A DNA stretch of 64,000 nt, taken from Rhizophagus irregularis (lineage: Eukaryota > Glomeromycota > Glomeromycetes > Glomerales > Glomeraceae). The DNA lies in NCBI RefSeq assembly GCF_026210795.1, contig NC_089429.1, positions 4,526,001 through 4,590,000 on the forward strand, written 5' to 3'. Positions 34,139 through 47,269 of the stretch are shown here, piece by piece. The notes below the pieces were generated by a model, which was given only the letters and a program-made list of their open reading frames with translations, searched no databases and had not been told where the DNA came from. Each line of letters starts with the position of its first letter. Position 1 is the first letter of the stretch. Position numbers and translations under genes: made by a program.

Positions 34139-35690
34139 GAAATTAAATCGGTTCTTATTGCTCAGTTTACATTTTTCATTGTTTTATATTATCACATAAT
34201 TGGTTACTGACCACCAAACTATTTTAACATAGCGTTATAAGAAGACCAGCATGAAGTCCGGCAAAAAAAAATAAGATATATGAGACGGTATAATCTATAG
34301 TCAATGGCCATATATATTAGTGTAGAAAATTTAGCAAATGAGCCTAATCATGTAATTTATTTACTACATCAAAAAATAATTCATCCGAAAAGGCTATACA
34401 TTGTATTAAGAATATTTTTCGTGGGATATAGAGATGTATGGTGATAAAAAAAAGTGAGACCTAAAGTCCCACTTGAATAAAATAAATCACGTCCTATATG
34501 AAAGTTGTAATCGAATATGTAATCTGAATTTGATAAGTAATGTTATATCCCAGGAACACGTAATTTATTCTCGAACTTTCTTGCATATACTCAAAGTTTT
34601 ACGTATAAAAAAAAAGAGATCTTTGTATATGGGTAGCGTCAAAAGTTTTTTTTTATTATAAATCCGTTGATCAGACTTTCGTGATGCGATCATATTAACG
34701 TAATCTCCCCAAAAGTGATCCTGTAAATTATATAAAAAAGGTGAGACCCTGGGGATTAGTGAACTCTTATCTATCTTGTGCAAGTAAGGTGAAAAAATAA
34801 CAAACGAAATAATCACATTATCAATAATATTAATCAAACGAACTCGTATATTCCGCAAATTAATAATGTTGGTTTTGTTGCTCGACTAGTTTCTAAAAGA
34901 ACGCCATCAATGTTAATCGATTTTTCCGGCTCTATAATGCTCAAAGTCAAAGCGGACATATTACTATTCTTGATCTTTTAACACATTTGGTATTCGCCGA
35001 GAAATCGTGATTGCTAGCACGTGCCTCATCGCCGCAGTAAAATTCAGAGAAAAAAAATCACATCTGTAATTTCAGCAGTATCATCCTGCCTATAAAAAAA
35101 TCGAAACACCTTTATTATAACGCATTAAGCAACATTCATAGTCTTCCGAATTTATACTTAGGTTCGAAATTTCTTATTTTTGGAGAAGTTCTCTTCTGGA
35201 ATATTATTATTTAATAGTGTTGTATGGGCGGAAGTGATGTACTGTAGATAGACAAAACTTCTGTAGATATGTGTGGGATATTTTATTTCGGAAATCTAGT
35301 GTAGAAAAAGCTGAGAATCTATAGTGATAGAAACAAATTAGCTATATTTTTCGAAAACGTGAGAAAGTAAAGAAATAACTAGTCCCATCTTTGATAGCAA
35401 CATACAATTTATTCGCTTAACACAGTCCTATTTCTTGGAGTTACGCTCTTAAATTTCCAGATTTGCAATAAATAATAATAATAGTTGTGTACTTGTGTTT
35501 GGCCACATTTTGGGCGTTATTTTTAACAAATAACAATGCAATTTAAATATAATGAGTAATGATAAAACCGTAATTCGTAACCCGTAATCCTACGCGTTGA
35601 CGCGTTGACGTGTTTGATTAATCTCGATTTCATATGATCGTTCGGAGTTTTATAAATAGCTTGAATTTCATTGCCATAGAATCATTTTCA
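34139..35690. other. Intergenic, no gene seen
   Basis: Short frames on both strands (for example 34565-34858 minus) show no recognisable features. Near 35597-35612 there is a small CGCGTTGACG repeat. Confidence 0.4.
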
Positions 35691-36069
35691 CAGATTCCCT
35701 ATAAGAAATATGTATACGGAAAGGATACGTTTTGTATACATTTTATGTACGTTTTTATAGATTCCGTATACAAATTCCGTATATTTAATAAGCAATTCAT
35801 TTTTGAACATTTTTTAAAAAAACTAATGTATACGGAAAAAATTAATCATGCGGAATGTATACGGAATTTTTAAACTTAAGATAATTTTACCCATAATAAC
35901 ACGAGATCACATGATTGTTTATTGTTTTGTTATGATACGTTTTTTGTTTTTTATATAAACCCTTACTTTGATGAGTTTGATCTTCCGATCTTCCTTTCTG
36001 TCTTTCTTTTCCTTTCTCTTTCTCTTGTCTTATTTTTGTTATTTTTTCTAAATTTTTCTTCTTTCTTCG

Positions 36070-36350
36070 TCACCCCCTTTTAAAAATAATTTTTTTTTTC
36101 ATACCTCACTTTAAAAAAAATTTTTTTTCGTCACTCTCCTTTGAAAAAAAATTTTTTTTCGTCACTCCCTTAAAAAAAAATTTTTTCTTTTATTCCCACT
36201 CTTCTTTTTTTTTAAAAAAAATTTCTTCTTTCTATTTCTATTTCCTCTTTATAAAAAAATTTTTATTTTTCTAACTTTGACGTCCTCCCTTTAAAAAAAA
36301 ATTTTTTTTTAACTTTCCTAACTTCGTTATCCCTCTTTTTTAAAAAATAT
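36070..36350 (+). repeat. Tandem array of A/T palindromes with CGTCACTC spacers
   Basis: Five to eight copies of a unit of about 30-40 bp: C-rich spacer, A-tract of 6-9, T-tract of 6-11, then CGTCACTC or a variant. The strand is strongly pyrimidine-biased outside the A-tracts. Confidence 0.65.
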
Positions 36351-36399
36351 TTTTTTTGGTTTATTCTTTATTCCCCTTTCTTCTTTATTTATATTTAAT

Positions 36400-36740
36400 T
36401 TCATAGGCCAGCAGATTTTTTTTGTGAGAATATTCAGTTTCTTTTTTTTTTGTAGATCAGTTTGGGAGTCCTTTTCTTTTTGTAGGATGATTCAGGATTT
36501 TTTTCTTTTTTTAAGTCAGTTCAAATTTTTTTGTTTTTTTGTATGTTGGGTTCAGATTCTTTTCTTTTTGTAGGTTGTTTCAGTTTTTTTGCTTTAGAGT
36601 CTTCTTTTTTTGTAGGTCAGTTTTGGATTTATTTTGTTGTTTTGGTTTCTTTTTCATCAGATGCTTCATAATTCTTTTCATTTATGTAGGTCAGACATTC
36701 TGGAGTTCTCTTTCTTTTTTTGTAGGAATGCTGACCTTTG
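36400..36740 (+). repeat. Tandem array of T-rich TTTTTGTAGGTCAGTT-like units
   Basis: About eight irregular units of roughly 35-45 bp, each with C/T-rich text followed by TTTTGTAGG and a CAGTT or CAGATT variant. The 84-aa frame that crosses it (Phe-rich) is a by-product. Confidence 0.55.
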
Positions 36741-37242
36741 GTGACTTGGACGATTGCAGATACTATATGAAGGGGGGTTTTGTTTCCAATTAAGTTAGAC
36801 GTTCTTATGTTTCTTTTTTTTGTTCTTTTAGGTTGTTTGATCCAAATGAACCTGAACTTATAGATAATTTAGGTTGCAATAGGTGGTTTTAATAAAGAGG
36901 GAATTTTCATAATGTATTTGTACTTTGTTTATTTTCTATTTTTTATTTAATTTAATAAAGTGAAATTAGATTTATGTAAATACAATTATAGTAAACTGTA
37001 ATACAAATAGTAAATTCAGTGACCAAATCGTATAAATTACGTGATAAAATCAGTGATCAAATCATGTAAATTCCATATAAATCCCGTGCAAATTCCGTAT
37101 CCAAACCATATTTTTGGTGATACGGAATTGTGCATTTTTCCGTATCCTATTATGATACGTTATTTCTAAGGAAAAAAAATCGTATAAAAACTTTATAAAA
37201 AACGTATCCAATTTTTTTATAGGGATTACTTTCTTTGAAACA

Positions 37243-37879
37243 CCCGCAGAATACTGGAGCTTGGACAGCTTGGACACAATTGTATCACACTATTGTTATT
37301 ACGAAGACAACGTTTGTCGCATTCTCGACTATATTAAAAAAGACCTAAAGTGACGTGTAATGATGGAAGACCATGATGCTCAGCAAGCAAAAGAACTTCT
37401 GGGTCCCGGCTGGACGGTACCCGGTATCCTTCTGAATTCCTGGAAAATGATCTCAAAGTTAGTAAAGCCTGTAAATGCACGTTTTTAACGTTGTTTAAGG
37501 AATTACTTATCTGTTAGTATATGTTCCGATTACTTGATGTAAAAGGTTGTTTTTCTTTTTGCATCAACAAGAATCTTTCAAGATTCTTCCTTTCTGAATA
37601 TGACTCTTTTTGCTATATCTAGACATGAATCAAATGAAGAAAAATCCATATCAGCCTCAAGATGAAAAAGATGCTATATCTAGTACTAGTATTTTGCAAA
37701 TAAATGGTTTGTGCTACACTTTCACTACGTTGCTGATACAATCACTTGAATTTAACTCGGCAGAACCGATGATTGAGAGATTAGAATTTGAAAGAACAGA
37801 ACTGATAGTAGACAATGTCGATCTGGAAGAGATTTTCGAAAAATACCGTAGTGAATGTGAAAATAATTTGAGTGAGTAA
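37243..37879 (+). pseudogene. Possible decayed gene next to the inverted-repeat element
   Basis: At 37236-37352 a frame reads PAEYWSLDSLDTIVSHYCYY then VCRILDYIKKDLK and ends in TGA. A later frame (37610-37879) gives 89 codons, with LEFERTELIVDNVDLEEIFE near its end. Base composition is less AT-rich than the surroundings. No domain is recognised. The segment begins directly after the mobile element, so it may be what remains of a disrupted gene, or two exons. Confidence 0.3.
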
Positions 37880-39631
37880 GTTAATACAAGATTTCTTCAA
37901 GGTACTGTACGTTGCAAAATCTGGAAAAAGGAATTACTTTTGGTTTTGCTGACTTTTATTATTCATTGGCCAAACTAGAAGAATGGATAGGAGCTGGGAA
38001 ATCGTTTGCAGTGAATCACGTGATTTCCGATTTACCGAAATAATAATAATATTGTATAAAGAATTAAGAATTAAAATTATATGTTGACTTTTTTTTTATC
38101 ATTGTTTCTTAGCCTAACTTAGTTTAGTTAATAGTTATAACCTATCAAAATTGCTTTCAAGTTTAAAATTATCAGTATTTCATTAATAGTACATGCATGA
38201 ATAGTAGGTTTTTATTAAAGTAATGTTTTATCTTCAAGTTTTATTTTTTCTTTTAAGATAGTTGTATGCTATCCTAGTTTGTATTGAAGAATAAGTAAAT
38301 TTTTAATTTGAATTTGTAGTAATAACAAGATTACAACTAAATATAAAATAAAAAAGAAATTTGAATAATTCAAATCGGTATAATTTGCTAATTATATTAA
38401 GCATTCTTCTCGGGTCTCGCTTCTAAATTCTTTCGATTTGTAATATATACTGAAAATAATGATCATCGGAAAAAAAATTTTCCATTACAGTTATTGTTAT
38501 TGCATGAAAAAGCAGAATCTGAAATTATTACATAATGTGTAACAAATCAAAAAGAATAATTGATAAAATGGGCGGTTTATTTGCTTTTTTTCCATACTGT
38601 GCCTTATTTTTTTAAAAAAAAAGAACAATCAATAATGCAGGAATTTTTTTTTGATGTCGATCTTAGTTTCAGCCTCATTAATACAGTAGAGGACACATAC
38701 CAACAAAATAATATGTTAACTATTTTTGATCTTTCAAATAAAAAGTTTCGTTCTAATGAACTTTTGCAGTATATTGCATAATGCATATGCATGTAATCTG
38801 CATTATAATCACCATCATGTAACAACCTTCATATATATATGGTTACTTCACCTAACAGTTACGTAAATCAAGAATGTAATATTTAATTTTTATTATTGTG
38901 ACTTCTGATTTGAGATTCTGTGTCACCGCAGCTATTGACTTTTTTAAAATTACATGTGATATAATTAAATATACCTGCTTCATAAGAAATGTCCATATTT
39001 TAACAATAAGAGTGAATCCGACTTTATTAACTAATATTTGAATGTAATAGAAAGTTATTTTAATAGGACTTTTAGTGATGTGTATGAAGAAGCGACAACC
39101 GCAAATTTAAAAAATTGTTTATTAAATTGATAATCAAAATAATTTTTATATGTAAAAAAAAAAAACTTTTTAACCATAAAAGTTCGAGCATGATTTATGC
39201 TGTCAAACGAAATCTATATTTAGAATAGTATCTGCTTTAAACCAAATATGTGGTAGATCAAATTAAACATACCATTTGATAAAAAGTTTCAATAATTCGC
39301 TAATTTTTTCTGAATGGATTGCCGTTTTTTTTAGGACAGGTTTTTAAATTTTAGAAATCTGTTGTTGTATTACATGAATTAATAAGTCTTTATTATAAAA
39401 ACGAGAAATGAATTCATTCGTGGCAATGTAAAAGATTCTTGTCCCAACGTTACAAATTGTATGGTTATACAAACTGGTGGCTACACAAGTTTTGAAATAA
39501 GGTTTTCTTTGTTTTTTTTTGTTTTTTTTTTTTGGTAAAATTAAATAAATAAATAAATAAATAAATTTCGAAAAAAAAATAAAATAAAATAAAATAAAAA
39601 AAATAAAAAAGACAAATTTATAATTAAAAGG
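37880..39631. other. Intergenic, no gene seen
   Basis: AT-rich. Overlapping 73-aa frames on both strands at 38560-38825 are unlikely genes. A/T-rich simple repeats at 39500-39615 (AAATAAATAAAT and AAAATAAAAT runs) directly precede the channel gene. Confidence 0.4.
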
Positions 39632-42600
39632 ATGTCTTTACCTAATAATAAAATTATTAATAAATTAAATTATCGAAGAAGGAAGAATAAACGCAGTAGT
39701 TTTAGAAATAATCTGACCTTCTTAAGTCCCAGAGATGATCAAAGTGATATGTTATCATGTGCCAAAAATGATCCTCTTTCCAAAAAGGAACGTTATCAAA
39801 TCGAGATTTGTCAGGATGGTAAACTTGCTGTAACATTTGATACAGGTAAAAAATTCATTTGAAAATTTATAAATTGTGTAATGTTTGTTTATTATATTAT
39901 TAATGGAGTAACACAAAGCAGCCTTGAACTTTAGACCCCTCTCCTTTAATTAAAGTAACTCCTTTTTTCTTTTTTTTTTAAAAAAAAAGCAAACCTTCGG
40001 ATTAGAGTATTAGATAATACAGATCATCGTCAATTCGGATTATCTAAAAAAACGACTACTTCAGAACATAATACAAACAATCAGAACGATCAGGGTGAAG
40101 AAGAAATTACTAAAACAATCGCTTATTTCAAAATAAACGAAAATTTGGATATTGCCAAGTTCTATGACCAATATGATACTCTATGCACTAATCGAGAAAC
40201 TGGAATTGACGTTAATGATGATACGGACAAAAGATATAGATGGGGTTTAGATATATCAAATATACAAAATTATTATCAAGACAAATATTTTATCTTTATT
40301 GCTGTATCCCGCATAGATGTTAGTGAGGATATGAAAGGAAAAGTGAATACTGATACAAATTTTGATTATAAGAAAAACACTATAAAAAAAAGATATGAAA
40401 GAATTAATGAAGATTTTAGACTTGATCTGTCAGGAACATCATACTATAGTAAATCAAATGAAACTAAAAAAGGAACAGCAGTTTACCGTCTTAAGCTAAT
40501 AAAGGAAAATAACAACTTTATTCTTGATTTGTGTCCCGTAACTTATTATTATTCTGGTAGCGTTTCAGGAATATGTAAATTTATACAAAATTTTGATGAT
40601 CGCGATATCGATCAAAATAATTATACTTTAAAAAGATTTGTAGTATTGAACTTTAATGGAATATATAATTTTGAGTATGATTTTGATTATAGAAATCTTG
40701 ATTTAAATACAAGATTTGATTATCCAAAAAGTATTGAAAATGAATTACAACATTGGCATAAAGAAAATTTGGAAGATTGTATGGATAAGCTTCTTGCATG
40801 TCTTTATGATCAATATTTCTTGGTCGAACAATATAAGAATAATGTACAGGCGCTTGAAGGTAAAATATCATACATAATTAATATTATTTATTTTATTATA
40901 ACATATTTTGAATTTATATTAACAAAAAATTATAGTTTATGATCTGGCAGACATGAGCTTAAAAACTACTCCAAAAAGAGTCGAAAAAGATAAGCACGGT
41001 AGAAAGTTTAATCGCAATACTTTTTCAGTCAGTAAACTACAAATTTGTTTTACTCGAGGAATTAATTCTGTGAAGTAAGTTTGTTTTGAATTGTTCGATT
41101 TTGTCATTACTTATTCATTTATCATTTTTTTTATTCGAATCAAATTATCTATTAGATTGTACTTAATGGAGAATGGTCTGGAGGTCGTATCAAAAAAATT
41201 TGGTGAAATAGAAAAAATTCATTCGCTAGAATTCATTGATAGTGATGAAAAATTACTTATAATGGGTGAGAAAAAGAATCAGGTGAAGCTTGTGATCTGG
41301 GATATCTATAATACTGTAGAGGCCACACCGATAACATTAGAAAATTTTTCTATCGCAGATCTTGGCAATCGTTTGGCTAGAACTTCAGGAAATATTTTAC
41401 ACGTTGATGAAGTTGGAAAGGTTATATCAGTTCTTAAAAAAATCGAAAATAAATTAAATAAAAATACACCAAAAGATTCAAAAGGAATTTTTGAAAAATA
41501 TACACATTCAAAATTAGGTGAAACCCCGGATGGAAAAGCGGATGAAAAACATACGATACATTATGATAAAGGATTTGAACCGATAGTTATTGATAAAGAA
41601 CCTTGGGTGATGGATGAGTATGAAAGAAATTCTTATTGTCTTTATCAAAAGAAAGAAAATACAAGAATACAAACTTTACAACTTATAGTTGGCAGATCCA
41701 CGGTTCAAATTTGGCATCAAGTCCGTGATGATAGTAAGTCTAAAGGTGAACTTTCTAAACTTCCTAACAAAGGAGGTCCATTTCTTGAATATATATGGGC
41801 GAATGGTATTCCGATAAATCAAGAAAGGAAATCAACAAGATTAAGAATTGGAGAGTTCAAATATAAACCAAATGATGGATCAAGCCATATACCAGATGAT
41901 TTTTTTTTGAAAGTTTATTGGTATGAAAGAGCTTCAAATGTAAATTACAAAGGGAAAACAGAAGAAGAAATTAGAGAAATTGAGGAAGAAGAAATAAAAA
42001 AAATGGAACGTAATAGAAAAGAGAGAAGAAAGGATGAAATTATGGAAAAGGATGAGGATGAAATTATGGAGGATGAAATTATGGAGAAGAATGAAATTAT
42101 TATGGAAATGAAGGAAAAAGTAATTCAACGGAAAGATATTATTGAAAAAGTTGGTGCGGTAAGACGCGCTTGTAAAGCATTGGAACATCTTAATAAGCGC
42201 AGAAGTTTTCTCGTGACTAATTACATTAAAATACATCAAGTAGGTTGATTATATTCATTGTTTAAACTTTTTTTTAGGAAAAATGGAAGTTAATTAAAAT
42301 TTCTTTTTAATTAAAAGCATGAGGAAATGATAATGTATATTCAGCATATAGTCTGGAGGTTTGCTAAATTTAAACCTGAGGAATTTAAATTGTTAGACGT
42401 TCGACATAACGTCATGAAAAAATTAATTCTTGGTGATTGCAATCATTTAATAAAACTTATTTTATTTGGAGACAAAAGTAATAAGGATGATGAAAATGAA
42501 AATAAAGAGGAATTCGTAATCAGACATATACCAAGGAGTGTGTCGTGGCCAGGAAAAAATTTTATAAGTGATGATGACCTCCGATTTGATAATAATGGTC

Positions 42601-45113
42601 TAGGACTAGAAGATAATGATGAAAGGCCAAAAAATGATATGGAATTAGCAATTTATCGTTACAAAGGTAAATGAAACTTATGGCGTAGGTTTATAATTTA
42701 TATCATTGATTAATAATTTAATTTTACCTATAGGTCGTGAACTTAAAGATACTGTTGTTGTCGCTTATCTCTTGGAATATTATTCTAGTCATGCAACAGA
42801 TTATGCTGGTTGGATGAGTACTGTGTCTAAGGCATTACCATTATTATTTAAATATAACTACGGTTCGTTTTTATTTTTCATTCAACACTTCAATAGGATC
42901 TATGATATTTACAATTTTATTTTATAACACAGATGATTATGCCAGAAAGCTATTTCGTAAAGAATGTTTTGCGAATCAAGATTATTTTTCAGCACAAGAT
43001 CCTTATAATATTATTCCAATAGAATACCAAGCGAAACGTAACAATAACATTAAATTTAGGGCATTTAGAATAGACAAACTGCAGTCCGACGAGTATAAAT
43101 GGTATAATAGAATTGGAAAATTATTTGATCCTTTTAAAAAAACGTACAAATTTCTTGAAGATTTTGATAATTACCTTGAGAAGTCGCCTTTAGCTTTAAG
43201 AGTTGTTCCTCTTCCAGAATTTACCATGAACAGAATTCCTCAGAAAAATATAGAACACAATTATAGATTAAAAATTGTTTTAAATATTTTTTTGTTCTTA
43301 TTTATACCACGATGGTACCAAATTAGTCGAGATAAAAAGAAACTGTTAAGCCCTTTTTCTAGGGTGGTGCGATATGAGAATGATGATGATATGTATGACA
43401 ATCCAGCAACCGAAGCGGTTATTGATTTTCGTTGGCAACAAGCGAGAAATTTCTTTTTCTTCCTTTTTCTTCGATTTCTTGTTTTTGCCTTTTGTTTCAT
43501 AATTATTAGCTGGGAATATTTAAATCATGAAGTTATAAGTTGGAAATTTCGAAATTTTTTAGTTGCATTAATTTTCATATTTTATTATTTAGCAGCATAT
43601 TTATTCATTACTGAATTAATACAGTTGTATTTTCACGGACCTAGAAAATATTTTGGTGATATATTTAATAGTTTTGACATATGTTCCATTTTACTTCCCG
43701 TGATAGTAATGTCAATAATGCTTCGAGATTTTGAATTTTCTGATGGCTTTGCAAGTGTTAAATCAATTGATATGGGATTGATGGTGGGGACATCATTCTC
43801 TATTTTCTTCCTTTGGATCGAATTTGTAAGGTTTTGTTTTACAATTTTTTTTTTCTTTTAAATATAATATAATATTAACATGTGATTTTTAATAATTTAG
43901 GTTTTATATCTCCGCTTAATATCAAGTAAATATAAAATTCAACTTTATTTTAAAAAAGTTCATTATTATCAATTAATAATTCATTATTTTTTATTTTTAT
44001 TTTTAATCTATTAGAAATAGCCAAATATATTTATTATGTTATATATATCATCAAAAACATATTCCCATTTATTTTGTTTATGTTCATTGTAACAATTGGA
44101 TTTGCGCACACAATGTATAATCATTTCAATTTTTTTTTTTTGATATCATATTTATTTTAATTTAATTGATAACAATTTTTATTTATATCTAGGTTTATTT
44201 TACTTAAGGACCCTAATAATCCTAAAATTAATGTAAAATTGGATACATTAAGTGGAACTGCTACAAGTATAATAAATGATGATGAAACATTATTTAATAT
44301 TAAACTTGAATCTGATTATGATGTTAAAGATAAGAATGATAATCCATTTTCATCCTTTTCTACGGCAATAATGGCTGCATATTTTTGGTTGAATGGTGAT
44401 ATGGTTCAAAGAGATCATTTTGACTTTTGGGTTATTGATTTATTTACTTTAATTGCTAGTATTTTTATTGTAACTGTTTTGCAAAATATGTTGATTGCTT
44501 TCATGGGGTAAATTATTATTATTAGTATTATTAATTTATAAATACTATTTTATTTATTAATATTATTTATTTATTTTATTTTAGTGGAGTTTATGAAAGA
44601 GCAGAAACTAATGGAAGACAATCTTTATTAAGATTTAGAGCAAATCAAATAGCAGATTATGAAGCATTAGAACATTTTCATTTTTGGCCTAATGAACCTG
44701 AACCAAAATATATTTATTATATTGGACAATCTAAAAATTTTCAAGAATGGTATCAAAAAAGAAAAGATGATCAAGGTGAAATTTATAAAGATTTTGAGGA
44801 AAAATCTACAATTATTACTCAAACTTTTAAAGATGTTGATTTTGATGAAACTTCAATTTGGAAATTTGATGATGATAATAATAATTCATCTGATAATATT
44901 AAAGGTAAAAAGAAAGAAGTTTCTACCGATTCTACTGATTCTATTGACTCTATTATAGAATTATCAGAAATAATGGAAGAAAAAAATTCTCAAGAAAATT
45001 TTTTAAAAGAAGTTGATAAAAGAATTAATGAAATAAAAAAAATGAGTGATGATATTCATAATTTATTTAATGAAATATGTATAAAATTTAATAATATACC
45101 AAAAAACTTATGA
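39632..45113 (+). CDS. TRP-like ion channel (11 exons, 1546 aa)
   Basis: Exons by splice sites and frame: 39632-39845, 39990-40859, 40936-41074, 41156-42239, 42318-42666, 42734-42862, 42933-43825, 43901-43925, 44021-44114, 44193-44507 and 44585-45113. They total 4641 nt, exactly 1546 codons plus stop. The first ~1000 residues are soluble, possibly beta-propeller-like, with an acidic Glu/Met/Lys coiled patch near 700-750. Hydrophobic segments follow at about 1040-1055, 1101-1121, 1137-1158, 1176-1191 and 1208-1230, then FPFILFMFIVTIGFAHTMF. A pore-like loop (FSTAIMAAYFWLNGD) and a last segment ending LIAFMGGVYERAE come next. This six-segment-plus-pore layout with the GGVYERA end matches fungal TRP/ion-transport-family cation channels. 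The C-terminal 175 residues are acidic and cytosolic. The 25-nt exon 8 is unusually small but needed for frame. Ion selectivity cannot be read. Confidence 0.85.
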
Positions 45114-45550
45114 ACAGTATAGTATATTGTATAGTATTGACAATGTTGTAGCATATTTACTTTTTTGTAAAAAATTCTTATATTAGTAAGTTTGAATATT
45201 ATTTCATTTATTTGTATTCAAAACAAATTTTTTTTTGGTATTAAGGACGAGAGAGAGGGGGGGAAAAGGCGGGAAAAGGATGAAAGAGGAGAAAGGATGA
45301 AAAAGAGGAAAGGGAAAGGGAAAGGGAAATAAAATATCAATCAAAGTAATCCTTTGATACCTTCTGACTAGTGCAGCAAGAAGAGCTAGTGCTTCGATCC
45401 TTTTTTTTTTGATATTACGGTTCTTATCTGGATAAATATCCGATTAAAAGTTATCCAAAAAAATTTTTTCTTTAGATATTAGCGATACAAAATAAAAAAT
45501 TAGTCTTCATACCTGATATCTGAGATTAGATTATATGACCTGACCACGTT
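45114..45550. other. Intergenic with purine-rich tract
   Basis: About 45244-45330 is an almost pure GA tract (GAGAGAGAGGGGGG, then AAAGGGAAAGGG units). The rest is AT-rich with no gene. Confidence 0.5.
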
Positions 45551-45552
45551 TA

Positions 45553-45952
45553 GAGGTTGGAACCAAAGGCTTAACCGGTTAATTAACCGGTTAATATGCA
45601 AAATATTTAAAATTTTTTTGCTGAAAATTGTACTGATTTTTGATTTTACTAATAAAGAAGATTATTTTTTCGTCAATACCATTATTAATAAGGGCGTTTT
45701 TAACGTACAGTGGGGTGTACGATATTAACGTACGAACTGGCCGGATTTTAGAAGTTATGCACTTGCACGTGATAGCAATAACGTTAACTCCGGCCAGTTC
45801 GTACAGGAAAAAATTCGGTATTAAAACTTCGAGTTTGGGAACACATGACTGAAATTACCAAGTCTCTGGGCCGCATTAAGTAAATCTGACCGGAATTATG
45901 GATTTATGGTCAAAATAGTTTTAACCGGTTAACTTTAACCGGTTCCAACCTC
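45553..45952. mobile_element. 400-bp nested inverted-repeat element with TA target duplication
   Basis: The ends GAGGTTGGAACC and GGTTCCAACCTC are perfect inverted repeats flanked by TA on both sides (45551-45552 and 45953-45954). AACCGGTTAA palindromes lie just inside each end. A second inner inverted repeat is present: GTACGAACTGGCCGGA (about 45730) and TCCGGCCAGTTCGTAC (about 45790). TA duplication fits Tc1/mariner-type MITEs. A lone related end (GGTTCTAACCTCTA) is at about 63140. Confidence 0.75.
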
Positions 45953-46099
45953 TAGCCACGTTCTTTTTTTTTTAAAAAAAAAAATTATTTTTATAACTGT
46001 TAAAACATTTTATTGTTAAAAATGTTTAATGCACATATATATTTGTAAATAAAATTGACAATTCAAAATAAAATTTAAATTCTTGTACGCTTTCCCTTA

Positions 46100-46460
46100 T
46101 CTTTACCACCCTGATCTCGATATCTCCACTTTAAACATTTTTTTGAAATGGTATTTTCGCCAACAACCATTGCAACATAGATGCTCATCTTTTACTGTTC
46201 TATTGATATCCAAGTCTCCACATTTAATATAAACATCTGACGAATACCAGCTGAATAATGTTATTTCAACTTGAAAACTTTGAAAAAAGCTCACGAATAT
46301 ATAGGATCATCCGTATTACTATTAGGCTCATCATCTTCATTTAAATCTTCGTTACACTCATCCTTCTCATCCTGATTATGTGCGTATCTTTTTCCAAAAT
46401 AATTAAAAGTGAAACATTGAGAATTTCCTTTTGACAAAAAGAACAATTTTTTATTTTATA
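46100..46460 (-). pseudogene. Possible small gene relic on the minus strand
   Basis: Reading minus, an acidic frame (KRYAHNQDEKDECNEDLNED then DEPNSNTDDPIYS) ends near 46291. A second frame (46294-46103) contains YIKCGDLDINRT and HLCCNGCWRKYHF. Neither has a known domain. They may be two exons of an unknown small gene or chance frames. Confidence 0.25.
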
Positions 46461-47165
46461 ATACATTTTTTTTTTTACAAAAAAAGAAAATGATAAATCA
46501 AAATAGGAAACGATTGATTATCGATTTAAAATTTTTTGAACTTTTTTATTACGAGAAAAAGGTTAAAAATGATAAGTGATTTCCTTTTCTAACAATAAAT
46601 ATTATCTGTTACAGTCATTTATACTAACAATGATTTAAAAATAAGTCTTTTTTAACTAATAATCATTCATATGTTACTAAAAAAAATAAAAATAAATTTC
46701 AATATTGTAAAAGTTTAAGTAATTATTAATCGTTATTTGTTTACTTGATTTCATGAAGGCGATAAATAACTGATTGTTTGATGTTTATTTTATTTATAAT
46801 TTAATTTACATAAATAAGGCGGAATTAATATTAAAAAAAGATAACAGCAAATAACAATTTTATATTAAAAAAAATCTCATGATCAACGATTATGAGAAAA
46901 TTGAACATGACATGTACAATCAAGAAGTATGCCACAAGCATTTCGGCATTTTACTCTATATGCCAATTTAATTACGTTGCAAGAAAAAAATGCATATATA
47001 CACCTTGTATTTAATACTTGAGAAAACTAAAAATCTTAATGATGTTTACAAATCGTTTAATTTGCTTACGAAAACTAGTACGGATTACTTTATAGTGACG
47101 AGCTTTCCCTTATACGTACTTGTCAATCATAAGGCGCAGCTAATAAGGAAAATATTTTTTCAAAT
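46461..47165. other. Intergenic, upstream region of BTB-SPRY gene D
   Basis: AT-rich. It contains the distal upstream block shared with other BTB-SPRY loci at about 47000-47145 ('CACCTTGTATTTAATACTTG', 'ACTAGTACGGATTACTTTAT', 'GTCAATCATAAGGCGCAGC'). Confidence 0.5.
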
Positions 47166-47168
47166 ATG

Positions 47169-47269
47169 CAGTACGACGTAATACAAATCGTACAAAAGCT
47201 TTAAAAAGCCTTAAAATAAGGTTTCCCCAACTAAATAGTTATATTTTTTTTAAAAAAAATTCTTAAAAA
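47169..47269 (+). promoter_or_regulatory. Proximal promoter and leader of BTB-SPRY gene D
   Basis: A variant GTAC motif (AGTACGACGTAATACAAAT, about 47170-47188) is followed by GTACAAA and a CTTTAAAAAG box. A T-tract/A-tract (47243-47260) then ends within about 10 bases of the ATG. Confidence 0.5.

Larger units (their letters stand above)
35695..37226. mobile_element. 1.5-kb inverted-repeat element carrying A/T-palindrome and T-rich arrays
   Basis: The left end reads CCCTATAAGAAATATGTATA and GGATACG. The right end is the reverse complement of CCCTATAAAAAAATTGGATA. ATT flanks each side, so a 3-bp target duplication is possible. Both subterminal zones are dense in TATACGGA/TCCGTAT words (35710-35870 and 37050-37200). 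The interior has an array of T-tract/A-tract palindromes separated by CGTCACTCCC-like spacers (about 36070-36350) and an array of TTTTTGTAGGTCAGTT-like units (about 36400-36740). No transposase is visible, so it is non-autonomous. Confidence 0.6.

Noticed and set aside
36539-36793. 84-aa Phe-rich frame
   Set aside because: It is produced by the T-rich tandem array and has no protein-like composition.
38560-38825. Overlapping 73-aa frames on both strands
   Set aside because: No conserved features, no splice or promoter context, and the two strands give equally long frames, as expected by chance in AT-rich DNA.
42902-42932. Start of an independent gene at 42902 (MIFTILFYNT)
   Set aside because: These bases are the end of an intron; the acceptor at 42931-42932 joins in frame to the preceding channel exon and the whole gene length is then divisible by three.
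44692-44958. 88-aa Leu/Ile-rich plus frame
   Set aside because: Out-of-frame shadow of the last channel exon (44585-45113).
45360-45410. tRNA-like text (GCTTCGATCC near 45390)
   Set aside because: No acceptor stem or anticodon arm could be built around it.
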